Under the pieces are notes generated by a model. That model saw only the letters and a program-made list of their open reading frames with translations, did not search any database and was not told the origin of the DNA. The translations under genes and the position numbers were made by a program. A DNA stretch of 64,000 nt from Proales similis (taxonomy: Eukaryota > Rotifera > Eurotatoria > Ploima > Proalidae): assembly GCA_019059635.1 (NCBI GenBank), contig JAGVRJ010000005.1:1550001-1614000 (forward strand), given 5' to 3'. This document shows, one piece after another, positions 36,973 through 49,265 of the stretch; positions within the stretch are counted from its first letter, which is position 1; each line of letters opens with the position of its first letter.

Positions 36973-38401
36973 TTATTGGTGAGACGATTGAAAGTTTTTC
37001 ATGAACTCAACAAGAACTTCGACTTCTTCGTAGCTGAGCGCGTTGAATAAGGCGGCACGAATGCCTCCAACGCTTCTGTGACCTTTGAGCTGCAGCATTT
37101 TGTTCTTGGTCGCTGTCTCGATGAACTCCTTCTCCAACTTGTCACACGGTTGTCCGTTGGCGAAAATACGGAACGGAATGGTCACTCGACTTCGATGTTG
37201 CTTTTCAACAAGCGACCTGCGACCATCGCAACTTATGACGCTCAGCTTTGATATTCGCGTGGTTCAGTGCAACTTACACGTAAAATCCGTTTGACTGATC
37301 GATTGTGTTGTAGAGAAGCTCGGCTTTCATTCTGTTGACTTTGTCCACTTGGTCCATGCCTCCCTGCTGTTTGAGCCACTCGAAGACCAGATTGCAGACG
37401 TAAATTCTGTCGAACGTATGAATGTCTAGAGCTCAAACTCGAAGTGAGCCAAACTTACCCGTAGGTTGGTGGCGTGTGGTAGAGGGAATTGGCCTTGGCA
37501 TGGGTTTTATAGTTAAGCACGGCCGGGCATTCGGGCAAAGAGTGCTCGAGCAAATCTTCACGAATAATAACCACGGTGACACCAGCCGGGCCGAAGTTCT
37601 TTTGAGCGCCGGCAAATATGCAGCCGTACTTGCTGACGTCGATTTTTCGCGAGAACAAGTTGGAGGAGCAGTCGGCAACCACTGGCACGTCGCCAGTCAC
37701 CGAGGTGATGTCCTCTTGAAACTCGACGCCATGGATAGTTTCATTGCTGCAAATGAACACGTAGGATGCCTCAGGATCCAGTTTCCATGTGTTTATGTTT
37801 GGAATGGTATCGTAATCGTGCTTTTTCGGTATGACCATGTTCACCTGGCCGTATTTCTGAGCCTCGATAGCGGCCTTGTCGGACCAGTAGCCAGTTACAA
37901 CGTAGTCGGCTACACGGCCAGGCTTACGCTTGATCAAGTTCAGGGGCACCGCACTGAATTGGCCGTTTCCTCCGCCTTGCATGAAGATAACTTTGTAGTT
38001 GGTCGGAACACTCCTTTTTTTAAAGGCAGAGTTGAAAGGATTGAGCCCGTTCAAGTAGGCGATTGATCAACTCACAAAAGCTCTCGCACGTTATTCTCTG
38101 CGGCCTCGATGATTTTGGTGTACGCAGCCGAACGATGGCTCATCTCTTTGAGATTCAAAATAGCTTCTGAGTGTCGTTGGACCCTGGTTGAGCTGCTAGC
38201 TTACCCATTACACTGAGACCAAGATTGTCAAAGTTGATCAGCTCGTGTTGAGCCTTTTCCAAGACCTTTGAACGTTGGTCAATGTTTGCAAATGAGAGGG
38301 CCACAAACGAACAAGTAATGATCGGCTACCTCGTAGGGAAGGGCCGAAGGACCAGCCGAAAAGTTGATCACATCTCGCTTTGGATTTCTTTGCATAGCCA
38401 T
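36973..38401 (-). CDS. PSAT1: Phosphoserine aminotransferase
   Basis: PLP enzyme of the phosphorylated serine pathway: 3-phosphohydroxypyruvate plus glutamate gives phosphoserine plus 2-oxoglutarate. Six exons (minus): 38401-38330, 38265-38205, 38145-38076, 38013-37459, 37406-37278 and 37216-36973, with introns of 52-64 bases. The product is 376 residues; the human enzyme is 370. It opens with [10 protein letters not shown] (family NFxPGPA), then [23 protein letters not shown], and [16 protein letters not shown] with the PLP-binding Lys at about 206. The C-terminus has IPFRI and [16 protein letters not shown], which bind substrate phosphate in the family. All phases close. Cytosolic, since no targeting signal is visible. 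It makes the serine used by the SPTLC2 enzymes further along, although the genes are not adjacent. Confidence 0.95.
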
Positions 38402-38580
38402 TTTGCACGAATTGAATTTGTTTGGTGGATGACACTCGTGAATAGAAATGCCTCGGCCGATCTAGGCGAGAATTTATACGAGCGACTGAAAAAGTATTTG
38501 TGGTCGCGCGATTATTCGAATCGGCATTATACGTCGAGATAAGACACTTGCGACTAGGCAAAACGAAAAGAAATATATGC

Positions 38581-38596
38581 CACACACACACACACA
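38581..38596. repeat. (CA)8 microsatellite
   Basis: Perfect CA run just upstream of PSAT1 (minus-strand gene). Confidence 0.7.
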
Positions 38597-39007
38597 TTGC
38601 CTCGAAGAAAAATGATTACACAAGTGAAAAAGAGAAAAAAAAGATGAAAATCAACACATATGAAAGAGGGAAAGCAACGCAGATGCGCGCACAAGCTCAC
38701 ACATCAAATAAGGCTAGCAAGCAGATTTTCAAATTTTAGCGTCTGACTCATCAGTTTTGAAGTCACACACGCGATCGTCTAGTTTACAGCCTGTCTCATT
38801 GACAAACGCTGGTCGATAAGAAACAGACGTTCAGGGCTATCTGTGGGCGGTTGAATGTGAATTGCAGTCGACTCGTTTCAATTTTCTTCATTTCTTTCCC
38901 GAATCGTTTGCCGCGCTGAGTCGATTTTAAAGAGAATTTCATTCACATTTGTAATGCTTGCATCATCCCCTATTTCTTTTGATTGTTTCTCTCAATTTCT
39001 TGATTCT

Positions 39008-39064
39008 GCCTCCCTCTCTTTCTCTCTCTTTCACTCTTTCTGTCTTTCTCTCTCTCTCTCTCTC
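39008..39064. repeat. Polypyrimidine tract with (TC)9 core
   Basis: A CT-rich stretch of about 57 bases ending in a perfect TC run at 39047-39064. Confidence 0.7.
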
Positions 39065-40892
39065 ATGTCCTTTTCTGGTCGTCTCAAACATAACCGCTCA
39101 AAGCGCTGACTTATAAACCCCCTTGTTTCGTAATGAAAAGTTTCAATGCACGATTAGACGAGCGGCTGGTAGGTTTGAATTGCGACAGGCCGCATGAGTT
39201 GGGGGGAATAGACTTTATTAGACTTGACTTGATGTTCACTGCTTCTTATCAAAGATAGCGAGTCGCTAACTCAACTAAAGCGAAATGTTGCGCTAGAAGC
39301 GGTCGTCGTCGCCGCACGGTCCGCAATACTCTAGCGCTAGTAATAGCCAAGTAGAGTGTCTGCGTTCGTCGTGGTAAATCGTCGTCAACCTGGTCGTGCA
39401 GTCTGCTGTCTCTCTTGAATAAATTAAAACCGATGCTCGGGCCTTAGGCAAAGTGCTCAAGTGGTTGTTGGACATTTTCAAATTGAAAGGAAGCTTTTAG
39501 GGCTGGATTAAACAAGTGCTCTGACAAAGCAGAGAGCGTGTGAATTTGCTCAATTCGGACGTTTCCTAGCCTGTATCTGTTACAGCGGACAACTTTGCAT
39601 TTTTAGTCGATTGCTCAGCAAATAGACCTCGACGGTTCCCATTTGGTTCGATGTTCATTCGTCACTCGGATCAATGTTTGTTTGCACTGAATTAGAGTAC
39701 ATTATAGTTGAATTCCGTCGACTATCGTTGACCATGTTGAGCGACGCGAGGCGCATTTGCGTAATGACAAAGTAAATAGATTACTAATAAGTAATTAGCG
39801 CGCTCGACAACAGGCAACAAGGGGAAGAGGGCCAAGAAGAAGAAGAGCAAGTCGGGTAGACAAGCGAGACAGCCAAATGGGATTGGAGGAGGAGGAGGAG
39901 GGAGCGGCGAAGACATGCGGACCGGGTTGGCGAGAAATCGTCAACTATTGTCTTGGGCGAATCAAATGATTCGATGCCTTTGTGTCTCAGGCTGACAAGC
40001 ATGTTGACGTTAAGAACTTGGCCACGAGTAATTCAATACTCGAACGTCGAATGGTCCGATTAATCGAAGAGAGACGATTGTCGAGATTTAATAAGAAAAT
40101 CTGCCAACTTGGCGCCGTCGAACGGCACAAGTAATCACTAAACGAGGGAGGCGAGCAGTCGGGGCGCTCAGAATAAATAAGTCACCCACACAAGCGAGCG
40201 CGAGGGGCCTTTAATTACGAGACGCCTCATCTTATCAGCAAAGCGTCTCTACCCCCCGCTCATCAGACACTCACACATGAGCACAAACCAAAAGTTGCTC
40301 ATCTTTTCTTTTCCTGCGCCCATTAAAATCGCTCTCGCCGATCTAATTAAACCAAACGCTCGTCGCTCTGGCTCTTTTGTTTGTGTTTTCATCCTCCTTC
40401 TTTGCCACTCATTCATTTGTTTTTCTAATTTTCGGATCACGATCGACGAGTTTTAGTTTTCCGCTTGATTTTTATCTTCTCCTCTCTCTCTCTCTCGCAC
40501 AGTTGACCCGTTTGCTGCTAATCAGTAGTTGCCTGTTCAGTTGAGCGTGGACCGATCAGCATCTTTCAAGCTCATCGAATAGAATCGAGTCGACCTTGTG
40601 GACAAACAAAGTCTTTTGCGATGCCAAGTTTCACTTCACTGAACATGTTCAACGTTCATGTTGAGAGAATTTCCAGAGCCAGACCAGCAGCAGAACAAGT
40701 GAAGTGCCCAACTACGAGCTGGCTAAGATAGCCGATATCCGACACAGCCGGAATCGGTCAACACTCAAAAGTTGAACGTTTATTTTCATTTAACACAAAG
40801 GTGTATTCAATCGCTGTCGGCATAGTAAGAGTAAACAAACAGAAGGTGAAAGTAACGCGATCTATCTATTCACTTCTCCAGCCGAGTGAAAG

Positions 40893-40932
40893 AGATAGAG
40901 CCAGAGAGAGCCAGAGAGAGAGAGAGAGAGAA
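40893..40932. repeat. (AG)n microsatellite with repeated GCCAGAGAGA units
   Basis: Two imperfect copies of GAGCCAGAGA lead into a perfect AG run at 40913-40931. It gives GAGA-type sites on the plus strand. Confidence 0.7.
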
Positions 40933-41389
40933 GGAATACGAACGCTTCGCTTAATCGCCAACTTGATTATTTTGTTTCACACCTAGATTCGTGCGCGCGC
41001 GCTGGCTGCCTAAGTTGCAAGCGAATTAGTTAGGCAAACAATTAGTTTCACATGAAGCGGTTCATGTTATTCCAGCTCGTCTGATCGCTTTTCTTTGACG
41101 TGCCTATTCTGTGCATTGTTTCACTCTGTTTCGCTTTTTGCCTCGCACAGACTTAATTAATTGCCTGACGGCCGCTTACCGACTCGCTGCCAGTGCTTGC
41201 TTGCTTAGCTGGCTGCTTCTCGTCCCGCTGTCTGCCTGCCTGCCATGTGCATGCGGGTCAAATCGGTAAGAAAAGAAAATAGAGGAGGCAGACGCAAAAA
41301 ATAAAACACTTAAGCTCAAATAGACAGCACGTGTGTCTGCCGAGCGCCTTATCTAAAGGTGCGCCACTGTACACAGGTAGGCTGAAATA

Positions 41390-41417
41390 GAATTCGGTCG
41401 GTCGGTCGGTCGAATTC
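41390..41417. repeat. (CGGT)4 between inverted GAATTCG arms
   Basis: GAATTCG, then CGGT units in perfect register, then CGAATTC. The 7-base arms are exact inverted repeats and could form a small stem. Confidence 0.6.
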
Positions 41418-41736
41418 GATTCATCCGCCTCGACTTTTTTTTTTATTACGCTTCAATCCAACCGATCAGTGATCAATGAGATAAGGCCGGCGGCGTCGGC
41501 GTTCAGCGTCTCAGCTATTGGCGGGCCTGGTAGCGGTGGTGATGATCACGATGATGCAACGTGAGGCAACTTATTCGAGCGTATGTGAGCGATCGATTCA
41601 ACACGCGAGCTAGTGTGCGGGCGCGCAAGCTTTCTCATCGCTCACAAATACCAAAGCAAACAACGGCATTCTGTTTGCCAAATTGAGTAACGCGGTCTTG
41701 GGAAGGGCTCAGTGCACGATGAGCGATTGCGTTCAT

Positions 41737-41766
41737 GAGAGACAGAGAGAGAGCGCGAGAGAGAGG
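41737..41766. repeat. (GA)n tract
   Basis: GA run interrupted once by GCGC, about 2.8 kb upstream of SIX1/2. Confidence 0.6.
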
Positions 41767-42360
41767 GCCGAATGAGAAGGGCAGTATTTTTAATCGAAAA
41801 GATATTTGGCCGCCGGTCAATGAGAACGTAAAGCACCGAGAAAGAGAGAATCTTAATCGCATCCTTCCGATTGGAAAACTCGACACTGCCTCACGAAAGT
41901 GATATCGCAAACAATAGGCGGCATACTTTTGTGCACTGCTTTTCCTAGTCACATTCGATTGACGCCATTCTTATGGCCGTCCGTTTCATCGCGCCTGTGT
42001 CTCATCTCATAATCGACTTGGGCGACCAGATTCCCTCCTGCTCGATCCAACTTGTTGCTAGTTACTTTTTCTTATTTATTTTCATTTTTATGTTCAGAAT
42101 GCAATTCTTTTCGACGTGCAACTAGAGCTCAGTTCGAAAAGGGCGCCTATAAATTATAATAATCAGCACTTATCTTGAATCAAGGATCGCAAGATACCCA
42201 TTAGGCCAACATGCTCTACAGTCCGCGCTGCTTGTTTACCACTCGTTTCTAGTTTGGCTGAAAACAAAGCAGATTGCCGATTATTCGGTGAATATTGCCA
42301 GCAGACTGTAATATTGTAAATGGATTGATCTCTTAACGCTTAGCAGCAGCATCAGCAAAA

Positions 42361-42382
42361 ACAACAACAACAACAACAACAA
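42361..42382. repeat. (ACA)7 microsatellite
   Basis: Perfect trinucleotide run, not in a coding frame that I can support. Confidence 0.7.
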
Positions 42383-43225
42383 TTTGCAATTAATATCTTC
42401 TATTATGTGTACTTTGCTTGCGAGCAGCTCTGAGTAAAATTTGCGCCTGGCCGGCCTTGGTCTATAATTCGATAAGGAGATTTACTTTTCGCCATCAAAT
42501 ATCTACGTTTCTCACGGTCGCTCTCTCTCTCTCTTTGATCTGATTTCTTTCTATTTCGTGCGCTTTTCCCCGGCGCCCGGAATAAGCGCAAACGTACGCC
42601 AAAGTAAAAGGCAAGCACGTTGAGCTGCACGGCTTGTCCAGGTGAGCACCGAGGTGAATGCAGCAATCAGTCAATCAGCCACCATCGATGCTTCACACAA
42701 CTGTAAGCCAACACCGAGCGCAGACGCGCGTTTATATCAATTACGGCTAAACAAACGCGTGATTGCAAGTAAAGTGATCGATTGATTTGGGGATAGAGAG
42801 CCGACAGAGCGAGGAAATGAGAGATACCACGACGATGATGGCCACTAGTGAGAGCAAAATGAAACTCAATACTCTTGATGGCGGCATTGCTGGCAATCAT
42901 CGCGCCGCTCATATTGATTTCAACCGAAAAATTGTAAAGGAGGAGAAGAATTTTAATTGACAACGGATTTCTGCAGCCGCCAGCCCGCAAGCAAGCAGTC
43001 GAACCTGCCCCGGCGTCTAAACCAGTTCGTGCTCATAACAAATGCGATCGTAATACGCGACCTCAGCATGAAGTGCCACAGACCCGAGCATGAAAGATAA
43101 ATGCAACCTGAACCTTCTCATCTGATCTTTCGTTCCTGGCGATCGATCAATTAGGACCGACAGCCTCATAAATACATGAGCTCGTATTCTCTCATTCGTT
43201 GCTTCCTGCGTGTCTATGCTTGGGC

Positions 43226-43240
43226 GTGTGTGTGTGTGTG
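43226..43240. repeat. (GT)7 microsatellite
   Basis: Perfect GT run in the SIX1/2 upstream region. Confidence 0.65.
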
Positions 43241-43575
43241 AATGCGTCCTATTGATCGCTTGCCACCACCACAACCACCAAACTCACAATCAAATTAGCA
43301 GAGGCACGCAGAGCCAACACGGGCCAGAGACTCGGAGAGAGAGAGGAAGGAGAAAAAACAAATCAAAATTCAGCTCGACTAGGCCCCAGTGACAAAACTG
43401 TCAGCGAATCAAATTAAATTTCAGCAATATCCAATTAGCATAAATGGCGACACACCATCCAATGGGCTCGCGCATTTTTCACTCGTCTTGATCCAATAGG
43501 CGAGCGACCAAAATCAACTAGAACCGCTTTGGCCGCCTTCCTAGCTCTAGCTCTCTATTTATATTAATTAAATAG

Positions 43576-43590
43576 AAGAGAGAGAGAGAG
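43576..43590. repeat. (GA)7 microsatellite
   Basis: Perfect GA run about 1 kb upstream of the SIX1/2 start. Confidence 0.65.
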
Positions 43591-44036
43591 GACTAGAAAG
43601 ACGACTAGTTTCGCCAACCAAATTGCTTGTTTGGCGTTTAAATGTGCAGACAATTGTGTGCCCGTTTGTTGCGCGTTTTCCGCTCTCTAACCTTTAACTC
43701 TGCACTCGCTTTGCGAATTCATTCTTCTCATCCTTTTAAAATTGCTCTCATCTGCCTAGTCTGTTCGAGGCCCATTTGAGCAGAGCACACGAATCTCAAA
43801 TCGAGCGGCGAGCTGACGAGCAAGCGACGAGCGAGAGGTGAATTAGCCAAGTCGACACGAGTCAGGCATTAGAATGAAATTAGGACGCATTGATAAGACC
43901 AGTAATTGCATCGTTGATCCATTTCCAGTTTGAGTGAGGCGCCACTTTATCTATCCGTGCGAGGCGTGATACGCGGTCGAGGCATGAGGCGGCGCACACA
44001 AATCGGATTTCGATTCAAGTCACTCACTCTGGCCCA

Positions 44037-44084
44037 CTCGCTCGCTCGCTCGTTCGGTCGGTTGGTTGGATGGATGGATGGTTC
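44037..44084. repeat. Compound tetranucleotide repeat with drifting unit
   Basis: Twelve 4-base units in unbroken register: CTCG four times, TTCG, GTCG, GTTG twice, GATG three times, GTTC. Each unit type differs from the one before by a single base. See findings. Confidence 0.75.
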
Positions 44085-44240
44085 ATCCGTCGTGTCGTCG
44101 TCGCCGCCGCTCAGCCTTTTGTGTGATGTGCGAGGTATTGTGGCGGGCCGCAATCTTCGCTTATGTGCGTGTGAATATGTGAAATATCAAGTTTCAATCA
44201 ACAAGCAAAGGGCTTACACTCTGGACGCGCTCGTTCGCTT

Positions 44241-44260
44241 TCTCTCTCTCTCTCTCTCTC
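44241..44260. repeat. (TC)10 microsatellite
   Basis: Perfect TC run 295 bases before the SIX1/2 start, with GAGA on the opposite strand. Confidence 0.7.
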
Positions 44261-44554
44261 GCCTTTTTTAATTTAAAAATGAAAAAAAAAAGTTGAACTA
44301 AGTAAAAGGCAAACAGAAAACATGGCGAGAGCGAGGTATTAGGACGAACGATCCAAATTGGTTATTTCGTTTGAATTTGATGAGCCACGCGGGCCGAGAC
44401 GGTCCTGCATCACTAATAATGTTCTAATCTAATTGCTCGGTTCACTTTATCGATTTAGATTCGTCTTTGAAGCGTTTAATGTACATCTCGCTCGGCTGAT
44501 AGATCAGTTAAACAACAAGCTCTTTTGTACTTGGAAGCGCGGACTGAGCTCAAA

Positions 44555-46693
44555 ATGCAGGCAGCGTTAATGATGACGTCAAGCACAAGTCACTTGGCAA
44601 ATTCAGGCCTAGCGCTGCTCAACACATCGCCTGGTCCCGCCGATCACTTGAATCTTGTATCTTCATCATCGTCAACCTCATCTGCTTCTTCTTCTTCGTC
44701 GTCGTCGTCGTCGTCGTCGTCGACATCGTCAAGTTCGAACAATTCAAGCGCTGATGTATCGCAGACTCAGCCACCGTCGTTTGGATTCACGCAAGAACAG
44801 GTCGCTTGTGTGTGCGAGGTGCTGCAGCAGTCCAATTCAATCGACCGACTAGCCCATTTTCTCTGGTCGCTGCCACCTTGCGAGCACCTGCACAAGAACG
44901 AGAGTGTGCTCAAAGCAAAGGCGGTTGTCGCTTTTCACCAAAAGCGCTATCGGGACTTGTACAAGATACTCGAGAATCACACATTCAAACCGCACAACCA
45001 TGCGCGGCTGCAGCAGCTCTGGATGGCTGCTCATTACATGGAGGCAGAGAGCATCAAAGGACGGCCATTGGGCGCTGTTGGCAAATACAGAGTACGGCGA
45101 AAGTTTCCGCTGCCTCGGACCATTTGGGACGGCGAAGAGACGAGCTACTGCTTCAAGGAAAAGTCGCGCACAGTGCTCAGAGAATGGTATCTTCAGAATC
45201 CCTATCCGTCGCCGCGTGAGAAGCGTGAGCTCGCCGAAGCAACTGGACTAACAACCACTCAAGTGAGCAATTGGTTCAAAAATCGAAGGCAAAGAGATAG
45301 GGCCGCTGAGGCCAAAGAGAGGTTGGTGCTCTTGTTGTGTTTATTTATTCGTTAAATGATTCGGAAGTGTTGGCTGACGACGTTCGGACGCAGCTCGGAC
45401 GCACACTCGCGTTCGATGCACTTTTGTAAACAGATAGGCCACCTAACGATTTTCAGAGTGCTTCATTGCTCTACTACTGCGTCCAGTTTTAAATTTTCTG
45501 CTCTGATCTGTTAATGGACGCGGAGTTGTGCGGACGCTGCGAATCGGGGTCGAACGTGCGCGATCGACCGCGGTTTTCCGCGTCGACCGCCGGACGTCAA
45601 ACAAATAAACCAAAGCGAGGCTTTTTGACCTTGCAGTCGTCAAGCGTGTTCTTAATCGCCTAAAATTCGCTTCTTTCAATCTCCCGCTCTCTCTCTCTCT
45701 CTCTTTACTAAACTCTCTTCCTCTAAACTCATCTCTGTGCGCGAGTGTGTGTGTCATTCGCTTCGTCGATATGCTCTTTACTTTTGCACCTGATTGCATT
45801 TTTATCAAAGTTGCTCGTGGGAAACTCAATCAGTCGAGTGTAAATATTTACGATTTAATGAAGGAAAAATACTTGAAAGCGTTTAGTGTTTATGAACGTC
45901 TAAAGCCCTCACTTCCGTTTAATATTCACATTTCATGTTTGCACCGGGCTCGTCCGGCTCTGAACAATTTACTAACAAACAGCTTTAATTAAGGGACCCG
46001 ATGCTTGACAATAGCCAAAATGACTCGTTCGACAGCATTACGGAGAGCAGCACAGATCTGAAAAGCGACTACCAGGAACAGCAGCAGCACCTGCACAGCC
46101 ATCACCATTCAAGTCAGATGCCGGCGCCGCCTGGACTGGCCAGCAATGGCCTATTCAACACGCTGCCGAATCTAGCCAACTCGAACAACACCATGAACGT
46201 CGCCGACATGCTCATGCTCAATCAGTCGCAGCAGAGCTGTTCCTATCAGTCCGTAGATGGCTCGCTTGGCTCCTATCTCTACTCGGACTACGGCGGTCAC
46301 GCATACGCAAGCAGCTTTCAGCCGGTTCACTTTAATACGCATTCGTTGAGTCAACAGCATCAGCATCATGGATCACAGTCATCACAGTTTCAGTCCAACT
46401 ATCATTTGTTCGGTTCGATAAACAACAGTGAACTCATGCACGGCCAGAGCCATCTATTCTCGTCGCCCAATGAATCGCACTACAAGAGTCAAATGAGTGG
46501 TCAACAGCAAGGACTGCTGCTTGGCAACTTCAAGTCCAAAGCGTCTACCAGCCTCGTATCCAAAAACAACAGCCTAACAAACGAATCGTCGCCATCTCAA
46601 TCGCTCTCATCGAGCGCGTCGTCGACCTCTTCTTCGCCAATGGCCCTCTCCAATGCCACCAATACATCGTCATCTGCCTACCATTCCATCTAA
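44555..46693 (+). CDS. SIX1/2: SIX1/2-class homeobox transcription factor
   Basis: Homologue of sine oculis/SIX1/SIX2, a nuclear regulator of sensory organ, muscle and head development that works with Eya. Exons 44555-45321 and 45994-46693 (672-base phase-2 intron), 488 residues. The N-terminus is Ser-rich, with a run of 12 Ser at 45-56. The SIX domain starts at [17 protein letters not shown] (about 76) and contains [16 protein letters not shown] and [19 protein letters not shown]. The homeodomain, about 195-254, has [11 protein letters not shown] (SIX1/2 signature rather than SIX3/6 or SIX4/5) and [21 protein letters not shown]. The tail is rich in Ser, Gln, His and Asn, with no recognised domain. 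Translation starts at the first ATG in an open frame. The exon 2 acceptor (TTAATTAAG|GGACC) has a weak pyrimidine tract but is the one that fits the phase. Confidence 0.95.
44683..44723 (+). repeat. (TCN)n repeat encoding poly-Ser
   Basis: TTC units followed by about nine GTC units, read in frame as a Ser run in SIX1/2. Trinucleotide slippage would change protein length without breaking the frame. Confidence 0.75.
45687..45704. repeat. (CT)9 microsatellite in the SIX1/2 intron
   Basis: Perfect CT run about 290 bases before the exon 2 acceptor, in a longer pyrimidine-rich segment. Confidence 0.7.
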
Positions 46694-47557
46694 GTCATAC
46701 CCTTTTAGTTTGATGCGTCCTCTTGTAGAGAACAATGCGCACACATCGGCCTGAATGATTCGCTCACACTTGGCAACGCACACCATTGTATAAGCATAAA
46801 ATGTCAATTGAAAGTCGATTGAATCGGCGCCGCTTGTGCAGATTCGCGTTGCTGACTTTCAATTCATCTGCTCTATTTACACGAGCTCTCTCTCTCTCTC
46901 TTTGTGTCGCGTCGATCGTTTTCTGTCCCTAAAACTCTTTACAAGTGAGCAAGCTATCGTCAATAGTGTTTCTTCTCCTTACACGTGTTTCCCACTGTCT
47001 GTTTTCTCATATTGTTTTCGTTGTTCATTATTCGCAGTGTGGCCGACCCATGTCTATTTAAAAAGTAAAAAGAGAAGCAATTCAAACAATGCAACATTGA
47101 CCCCGCTGCCGCCGTCGAATCTCACCGTCAACTTCAAATCGTCTGCTTCATTTGGATTTACAATGGCGTTCGAGCACTTGCGCAGGCCACAAATCAGAGA
47201 TCAAATATGAAACCTCGCCAGTTCAGCCCTTAAACCAGTCCCCTCTCTCTCTCTCGCTCTCCCTGTATTTGTCCTGCCTGTTGTTTGTGTGAATGTGTGT
47301 GCCGTATTGCCTATTTAAGCAAGAGCTGTAACAATCAGCATTTGTTTTCGTTTAAGCAATGCCTCCTCTGGGCTGCATTGGATGTTTTTTAGCGCTCGTT
47401 CTATTCATTCTCTTCATGTTCAGTTGTTGTTCTTTTGCCTCTGAATCTCTATTTCTCGACATGAAGATAAACATTTCGTCGTTTTTAACAAGAAATTGTG
47501 TTCAATTCCTATTCTCTCTTTACGTGTTTTTTTTTGTGTTTCGACTGTTTTAGTCAG

Positions 47558-47563
47558 AATAAA
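47558..47563 (+). terminator. Candidate SIX1/2 poly(A) signal
   Basis: Canonical AATAAA on the gene's strand within a T-rich region. Confidence 0.35.
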
Positions 47564-49259
47564 GAATTTATTATCGCTAATTGAAACTGAACCAAATAAT
47601 GAACAGCGAGGGTTGGTCGGTTCGACAAAAAACATGAAAGTGAAGCGTTGATTCGCTCAATTCTTGAGCTATAACAAGCAGGCAAGCGGCCTAATTACAA
47701 GCTCCGATCGGTTCGGTATTTAAATTAAGGACGCCGTTTGAGTCCAGCCTAGACACTTTGGACGGGAATGCGTCAAGCCGATCGCTGGCTGATTTTTATC
47801 GCCGCGATTGGCCGTTTTCCCCCCACAACCTTATCTCATGTTCGATCAGCTCGTTTTAACAAGTCGTTTCACAGTGCGCAATGTTTGAAGCTCAATGCCA
47901 CCGTTAAGCGAACAGCATGATCGCTCGATTGGACGAACACGCCCGGCACCGATGCACTAACATCGCTGATCGCCGACACCTATCGACTTGAGCACATGCC
48001 GCCGCCACCGCCACGGCAGCTAGCGCAGCTACGGTTATTGCCGCCTCTCATCCATTCTATACTCTAACGCGCGCTTTGATCCAATTTTAATTACTCGAAT
48101 AAACACAAAGGTTAAAAATCAATCTTTAGAGCAACATTTTGCTGATGATCGTCCACTACCTCTGTTAGCCCCTTATCTTAATTAGCCGCTCGCTTTCTCA
48201 GCCATGCCAGGTCGGCAAGTTCATTTGATCGAGACTGGGAAGACCGAATAGCATTGACGAATACTTTTCCGACCAACACACATAAGCCAACAACTAAAGA
48301 ATTGACGACTCGACTTGTTAGTCAGCAGCTTGTCGGTAAGCGTCGAGTAAATACTCATCAGCAAGAGCAAATAAACACCATTTGGAAAGAATTCGGGCGC
48401 ATTGGTTCACTTTGATGCGCGCGCTCTCTCTCTCTCTGTCTGTCGCTTTTGCCTCGCTAAGGTTAAAGCTCCGTGGCATAACACGGGCTTGTGTGTCGCA
48501 TTCACACCGCCGATCATTCGATCATGTAAACGTAAGAAGCCAACGCGTTGCGGTCAAGCTGTAGCCCAATAGCCAGTTGGCTAAGCCGAGAAAAAAAAGG
48601 CGCACCGCAGCACTTGTTGGCGCGTCAGTGGCTTAGTGACAGGCTTTGTTGAATTGAACATGTTTACCATGAAACTCGATCGACTCTTCAAAACGGCTTC
48701 ATCAATAACACACGCACTCCACTCTCTCTGGCCCCAGCTCCCTCCCCCTCCCCCGCCGTCCTGCTCAATGGAGTTGTTGGTTCTCTAACTCGATCACAAG
48801 TCAGATGTGACGGCGGCAAACTATGCACTCAGGGTAAATATGCAGCGCTGGCGCAGCCTCTGTGACTGTGAGCAGTGTCGACCGCGTTCCAACGTGTTTC
48901 AGTTATGACGCTGAGCGGAAGAGATGTACTCGAAAGTAAATATTTAATTTGTCCAACGACTAAACGGCGCAAATATTCTTGGAGGTCGTCGGATGTGCTC
49001 TCATTGACTGCGGGGCCACATCTATTTGCTCTAGCACTCTGCCGAATGGCGCCAAACGACTCCGAATTAAAAGCCGAAATTTAAATTCAATTTTTGCGAT
49101 GGCAGCAGTTCTCTGCCACGTTGGGTAAACACTCGCTCTGAATATCAGATTTCAATTCAACTTTTACCGGGCAGGCCGGTCGTCATCAGGCACCATCCTC
49201 CCTCCCTCTCTCTCTCTCTGGACTAGAGTAGAACTGTTTGTACTTGTGTTGCCTCTTAA

Positions 49260-49265
49260 TTTATT
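49260..49265 (-). terminator. Candidate CHK1 poly(A) signal
   Basis: Canonical AATAAA on the minus strand, 223 bases past the CHK1 stop codon. Confidence 0.45.

Larger units (their letters stand above)
38402..44554. other. 6.2 kb non-coding stretch upstream of SIX1/2
   Basis: No credible coding region on either strand. It is rich in microsatellites (listed separately), TAAT-type motifs and pyrimidine tracts. It separates the housekeeping gene PSAT1 from the homeobox gene, and probably holds SIX1/2 enhancers and promoter. This is inferred from position; no individual element can be called. Confidence 0.5.

Noticed and set aside
37422-38066. 214-codon plus-strand open frame
   Set aside because: Exactly antisense to PSAT1 exon 4, which has clear homology; a shadow frame.
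42960-43020. tRNA-like B box (GGTTCGACT) on the minus strand
   Set aside because: The T-arm stem does not pair and no acceptor stem or A box is found at the right distance.
45322-45355. SIX1/2 ending at the in-frame stop after the homeodomain
   Set aside because: The frame runs into the intron; a phase-compatible second exon with a long Ser/Gln-rich tail, as in the family, is present at 45994.
46836-47210. 124-codon frame in the SIX1/2 3' region, with an acceptor-like TTCGCAG near 47036
   Set aside because: The end (NLTVNFKSSASFGFTMAFEH) looks less random than most, but I know no family it fits and no donor exon; kept as 3' UTR.
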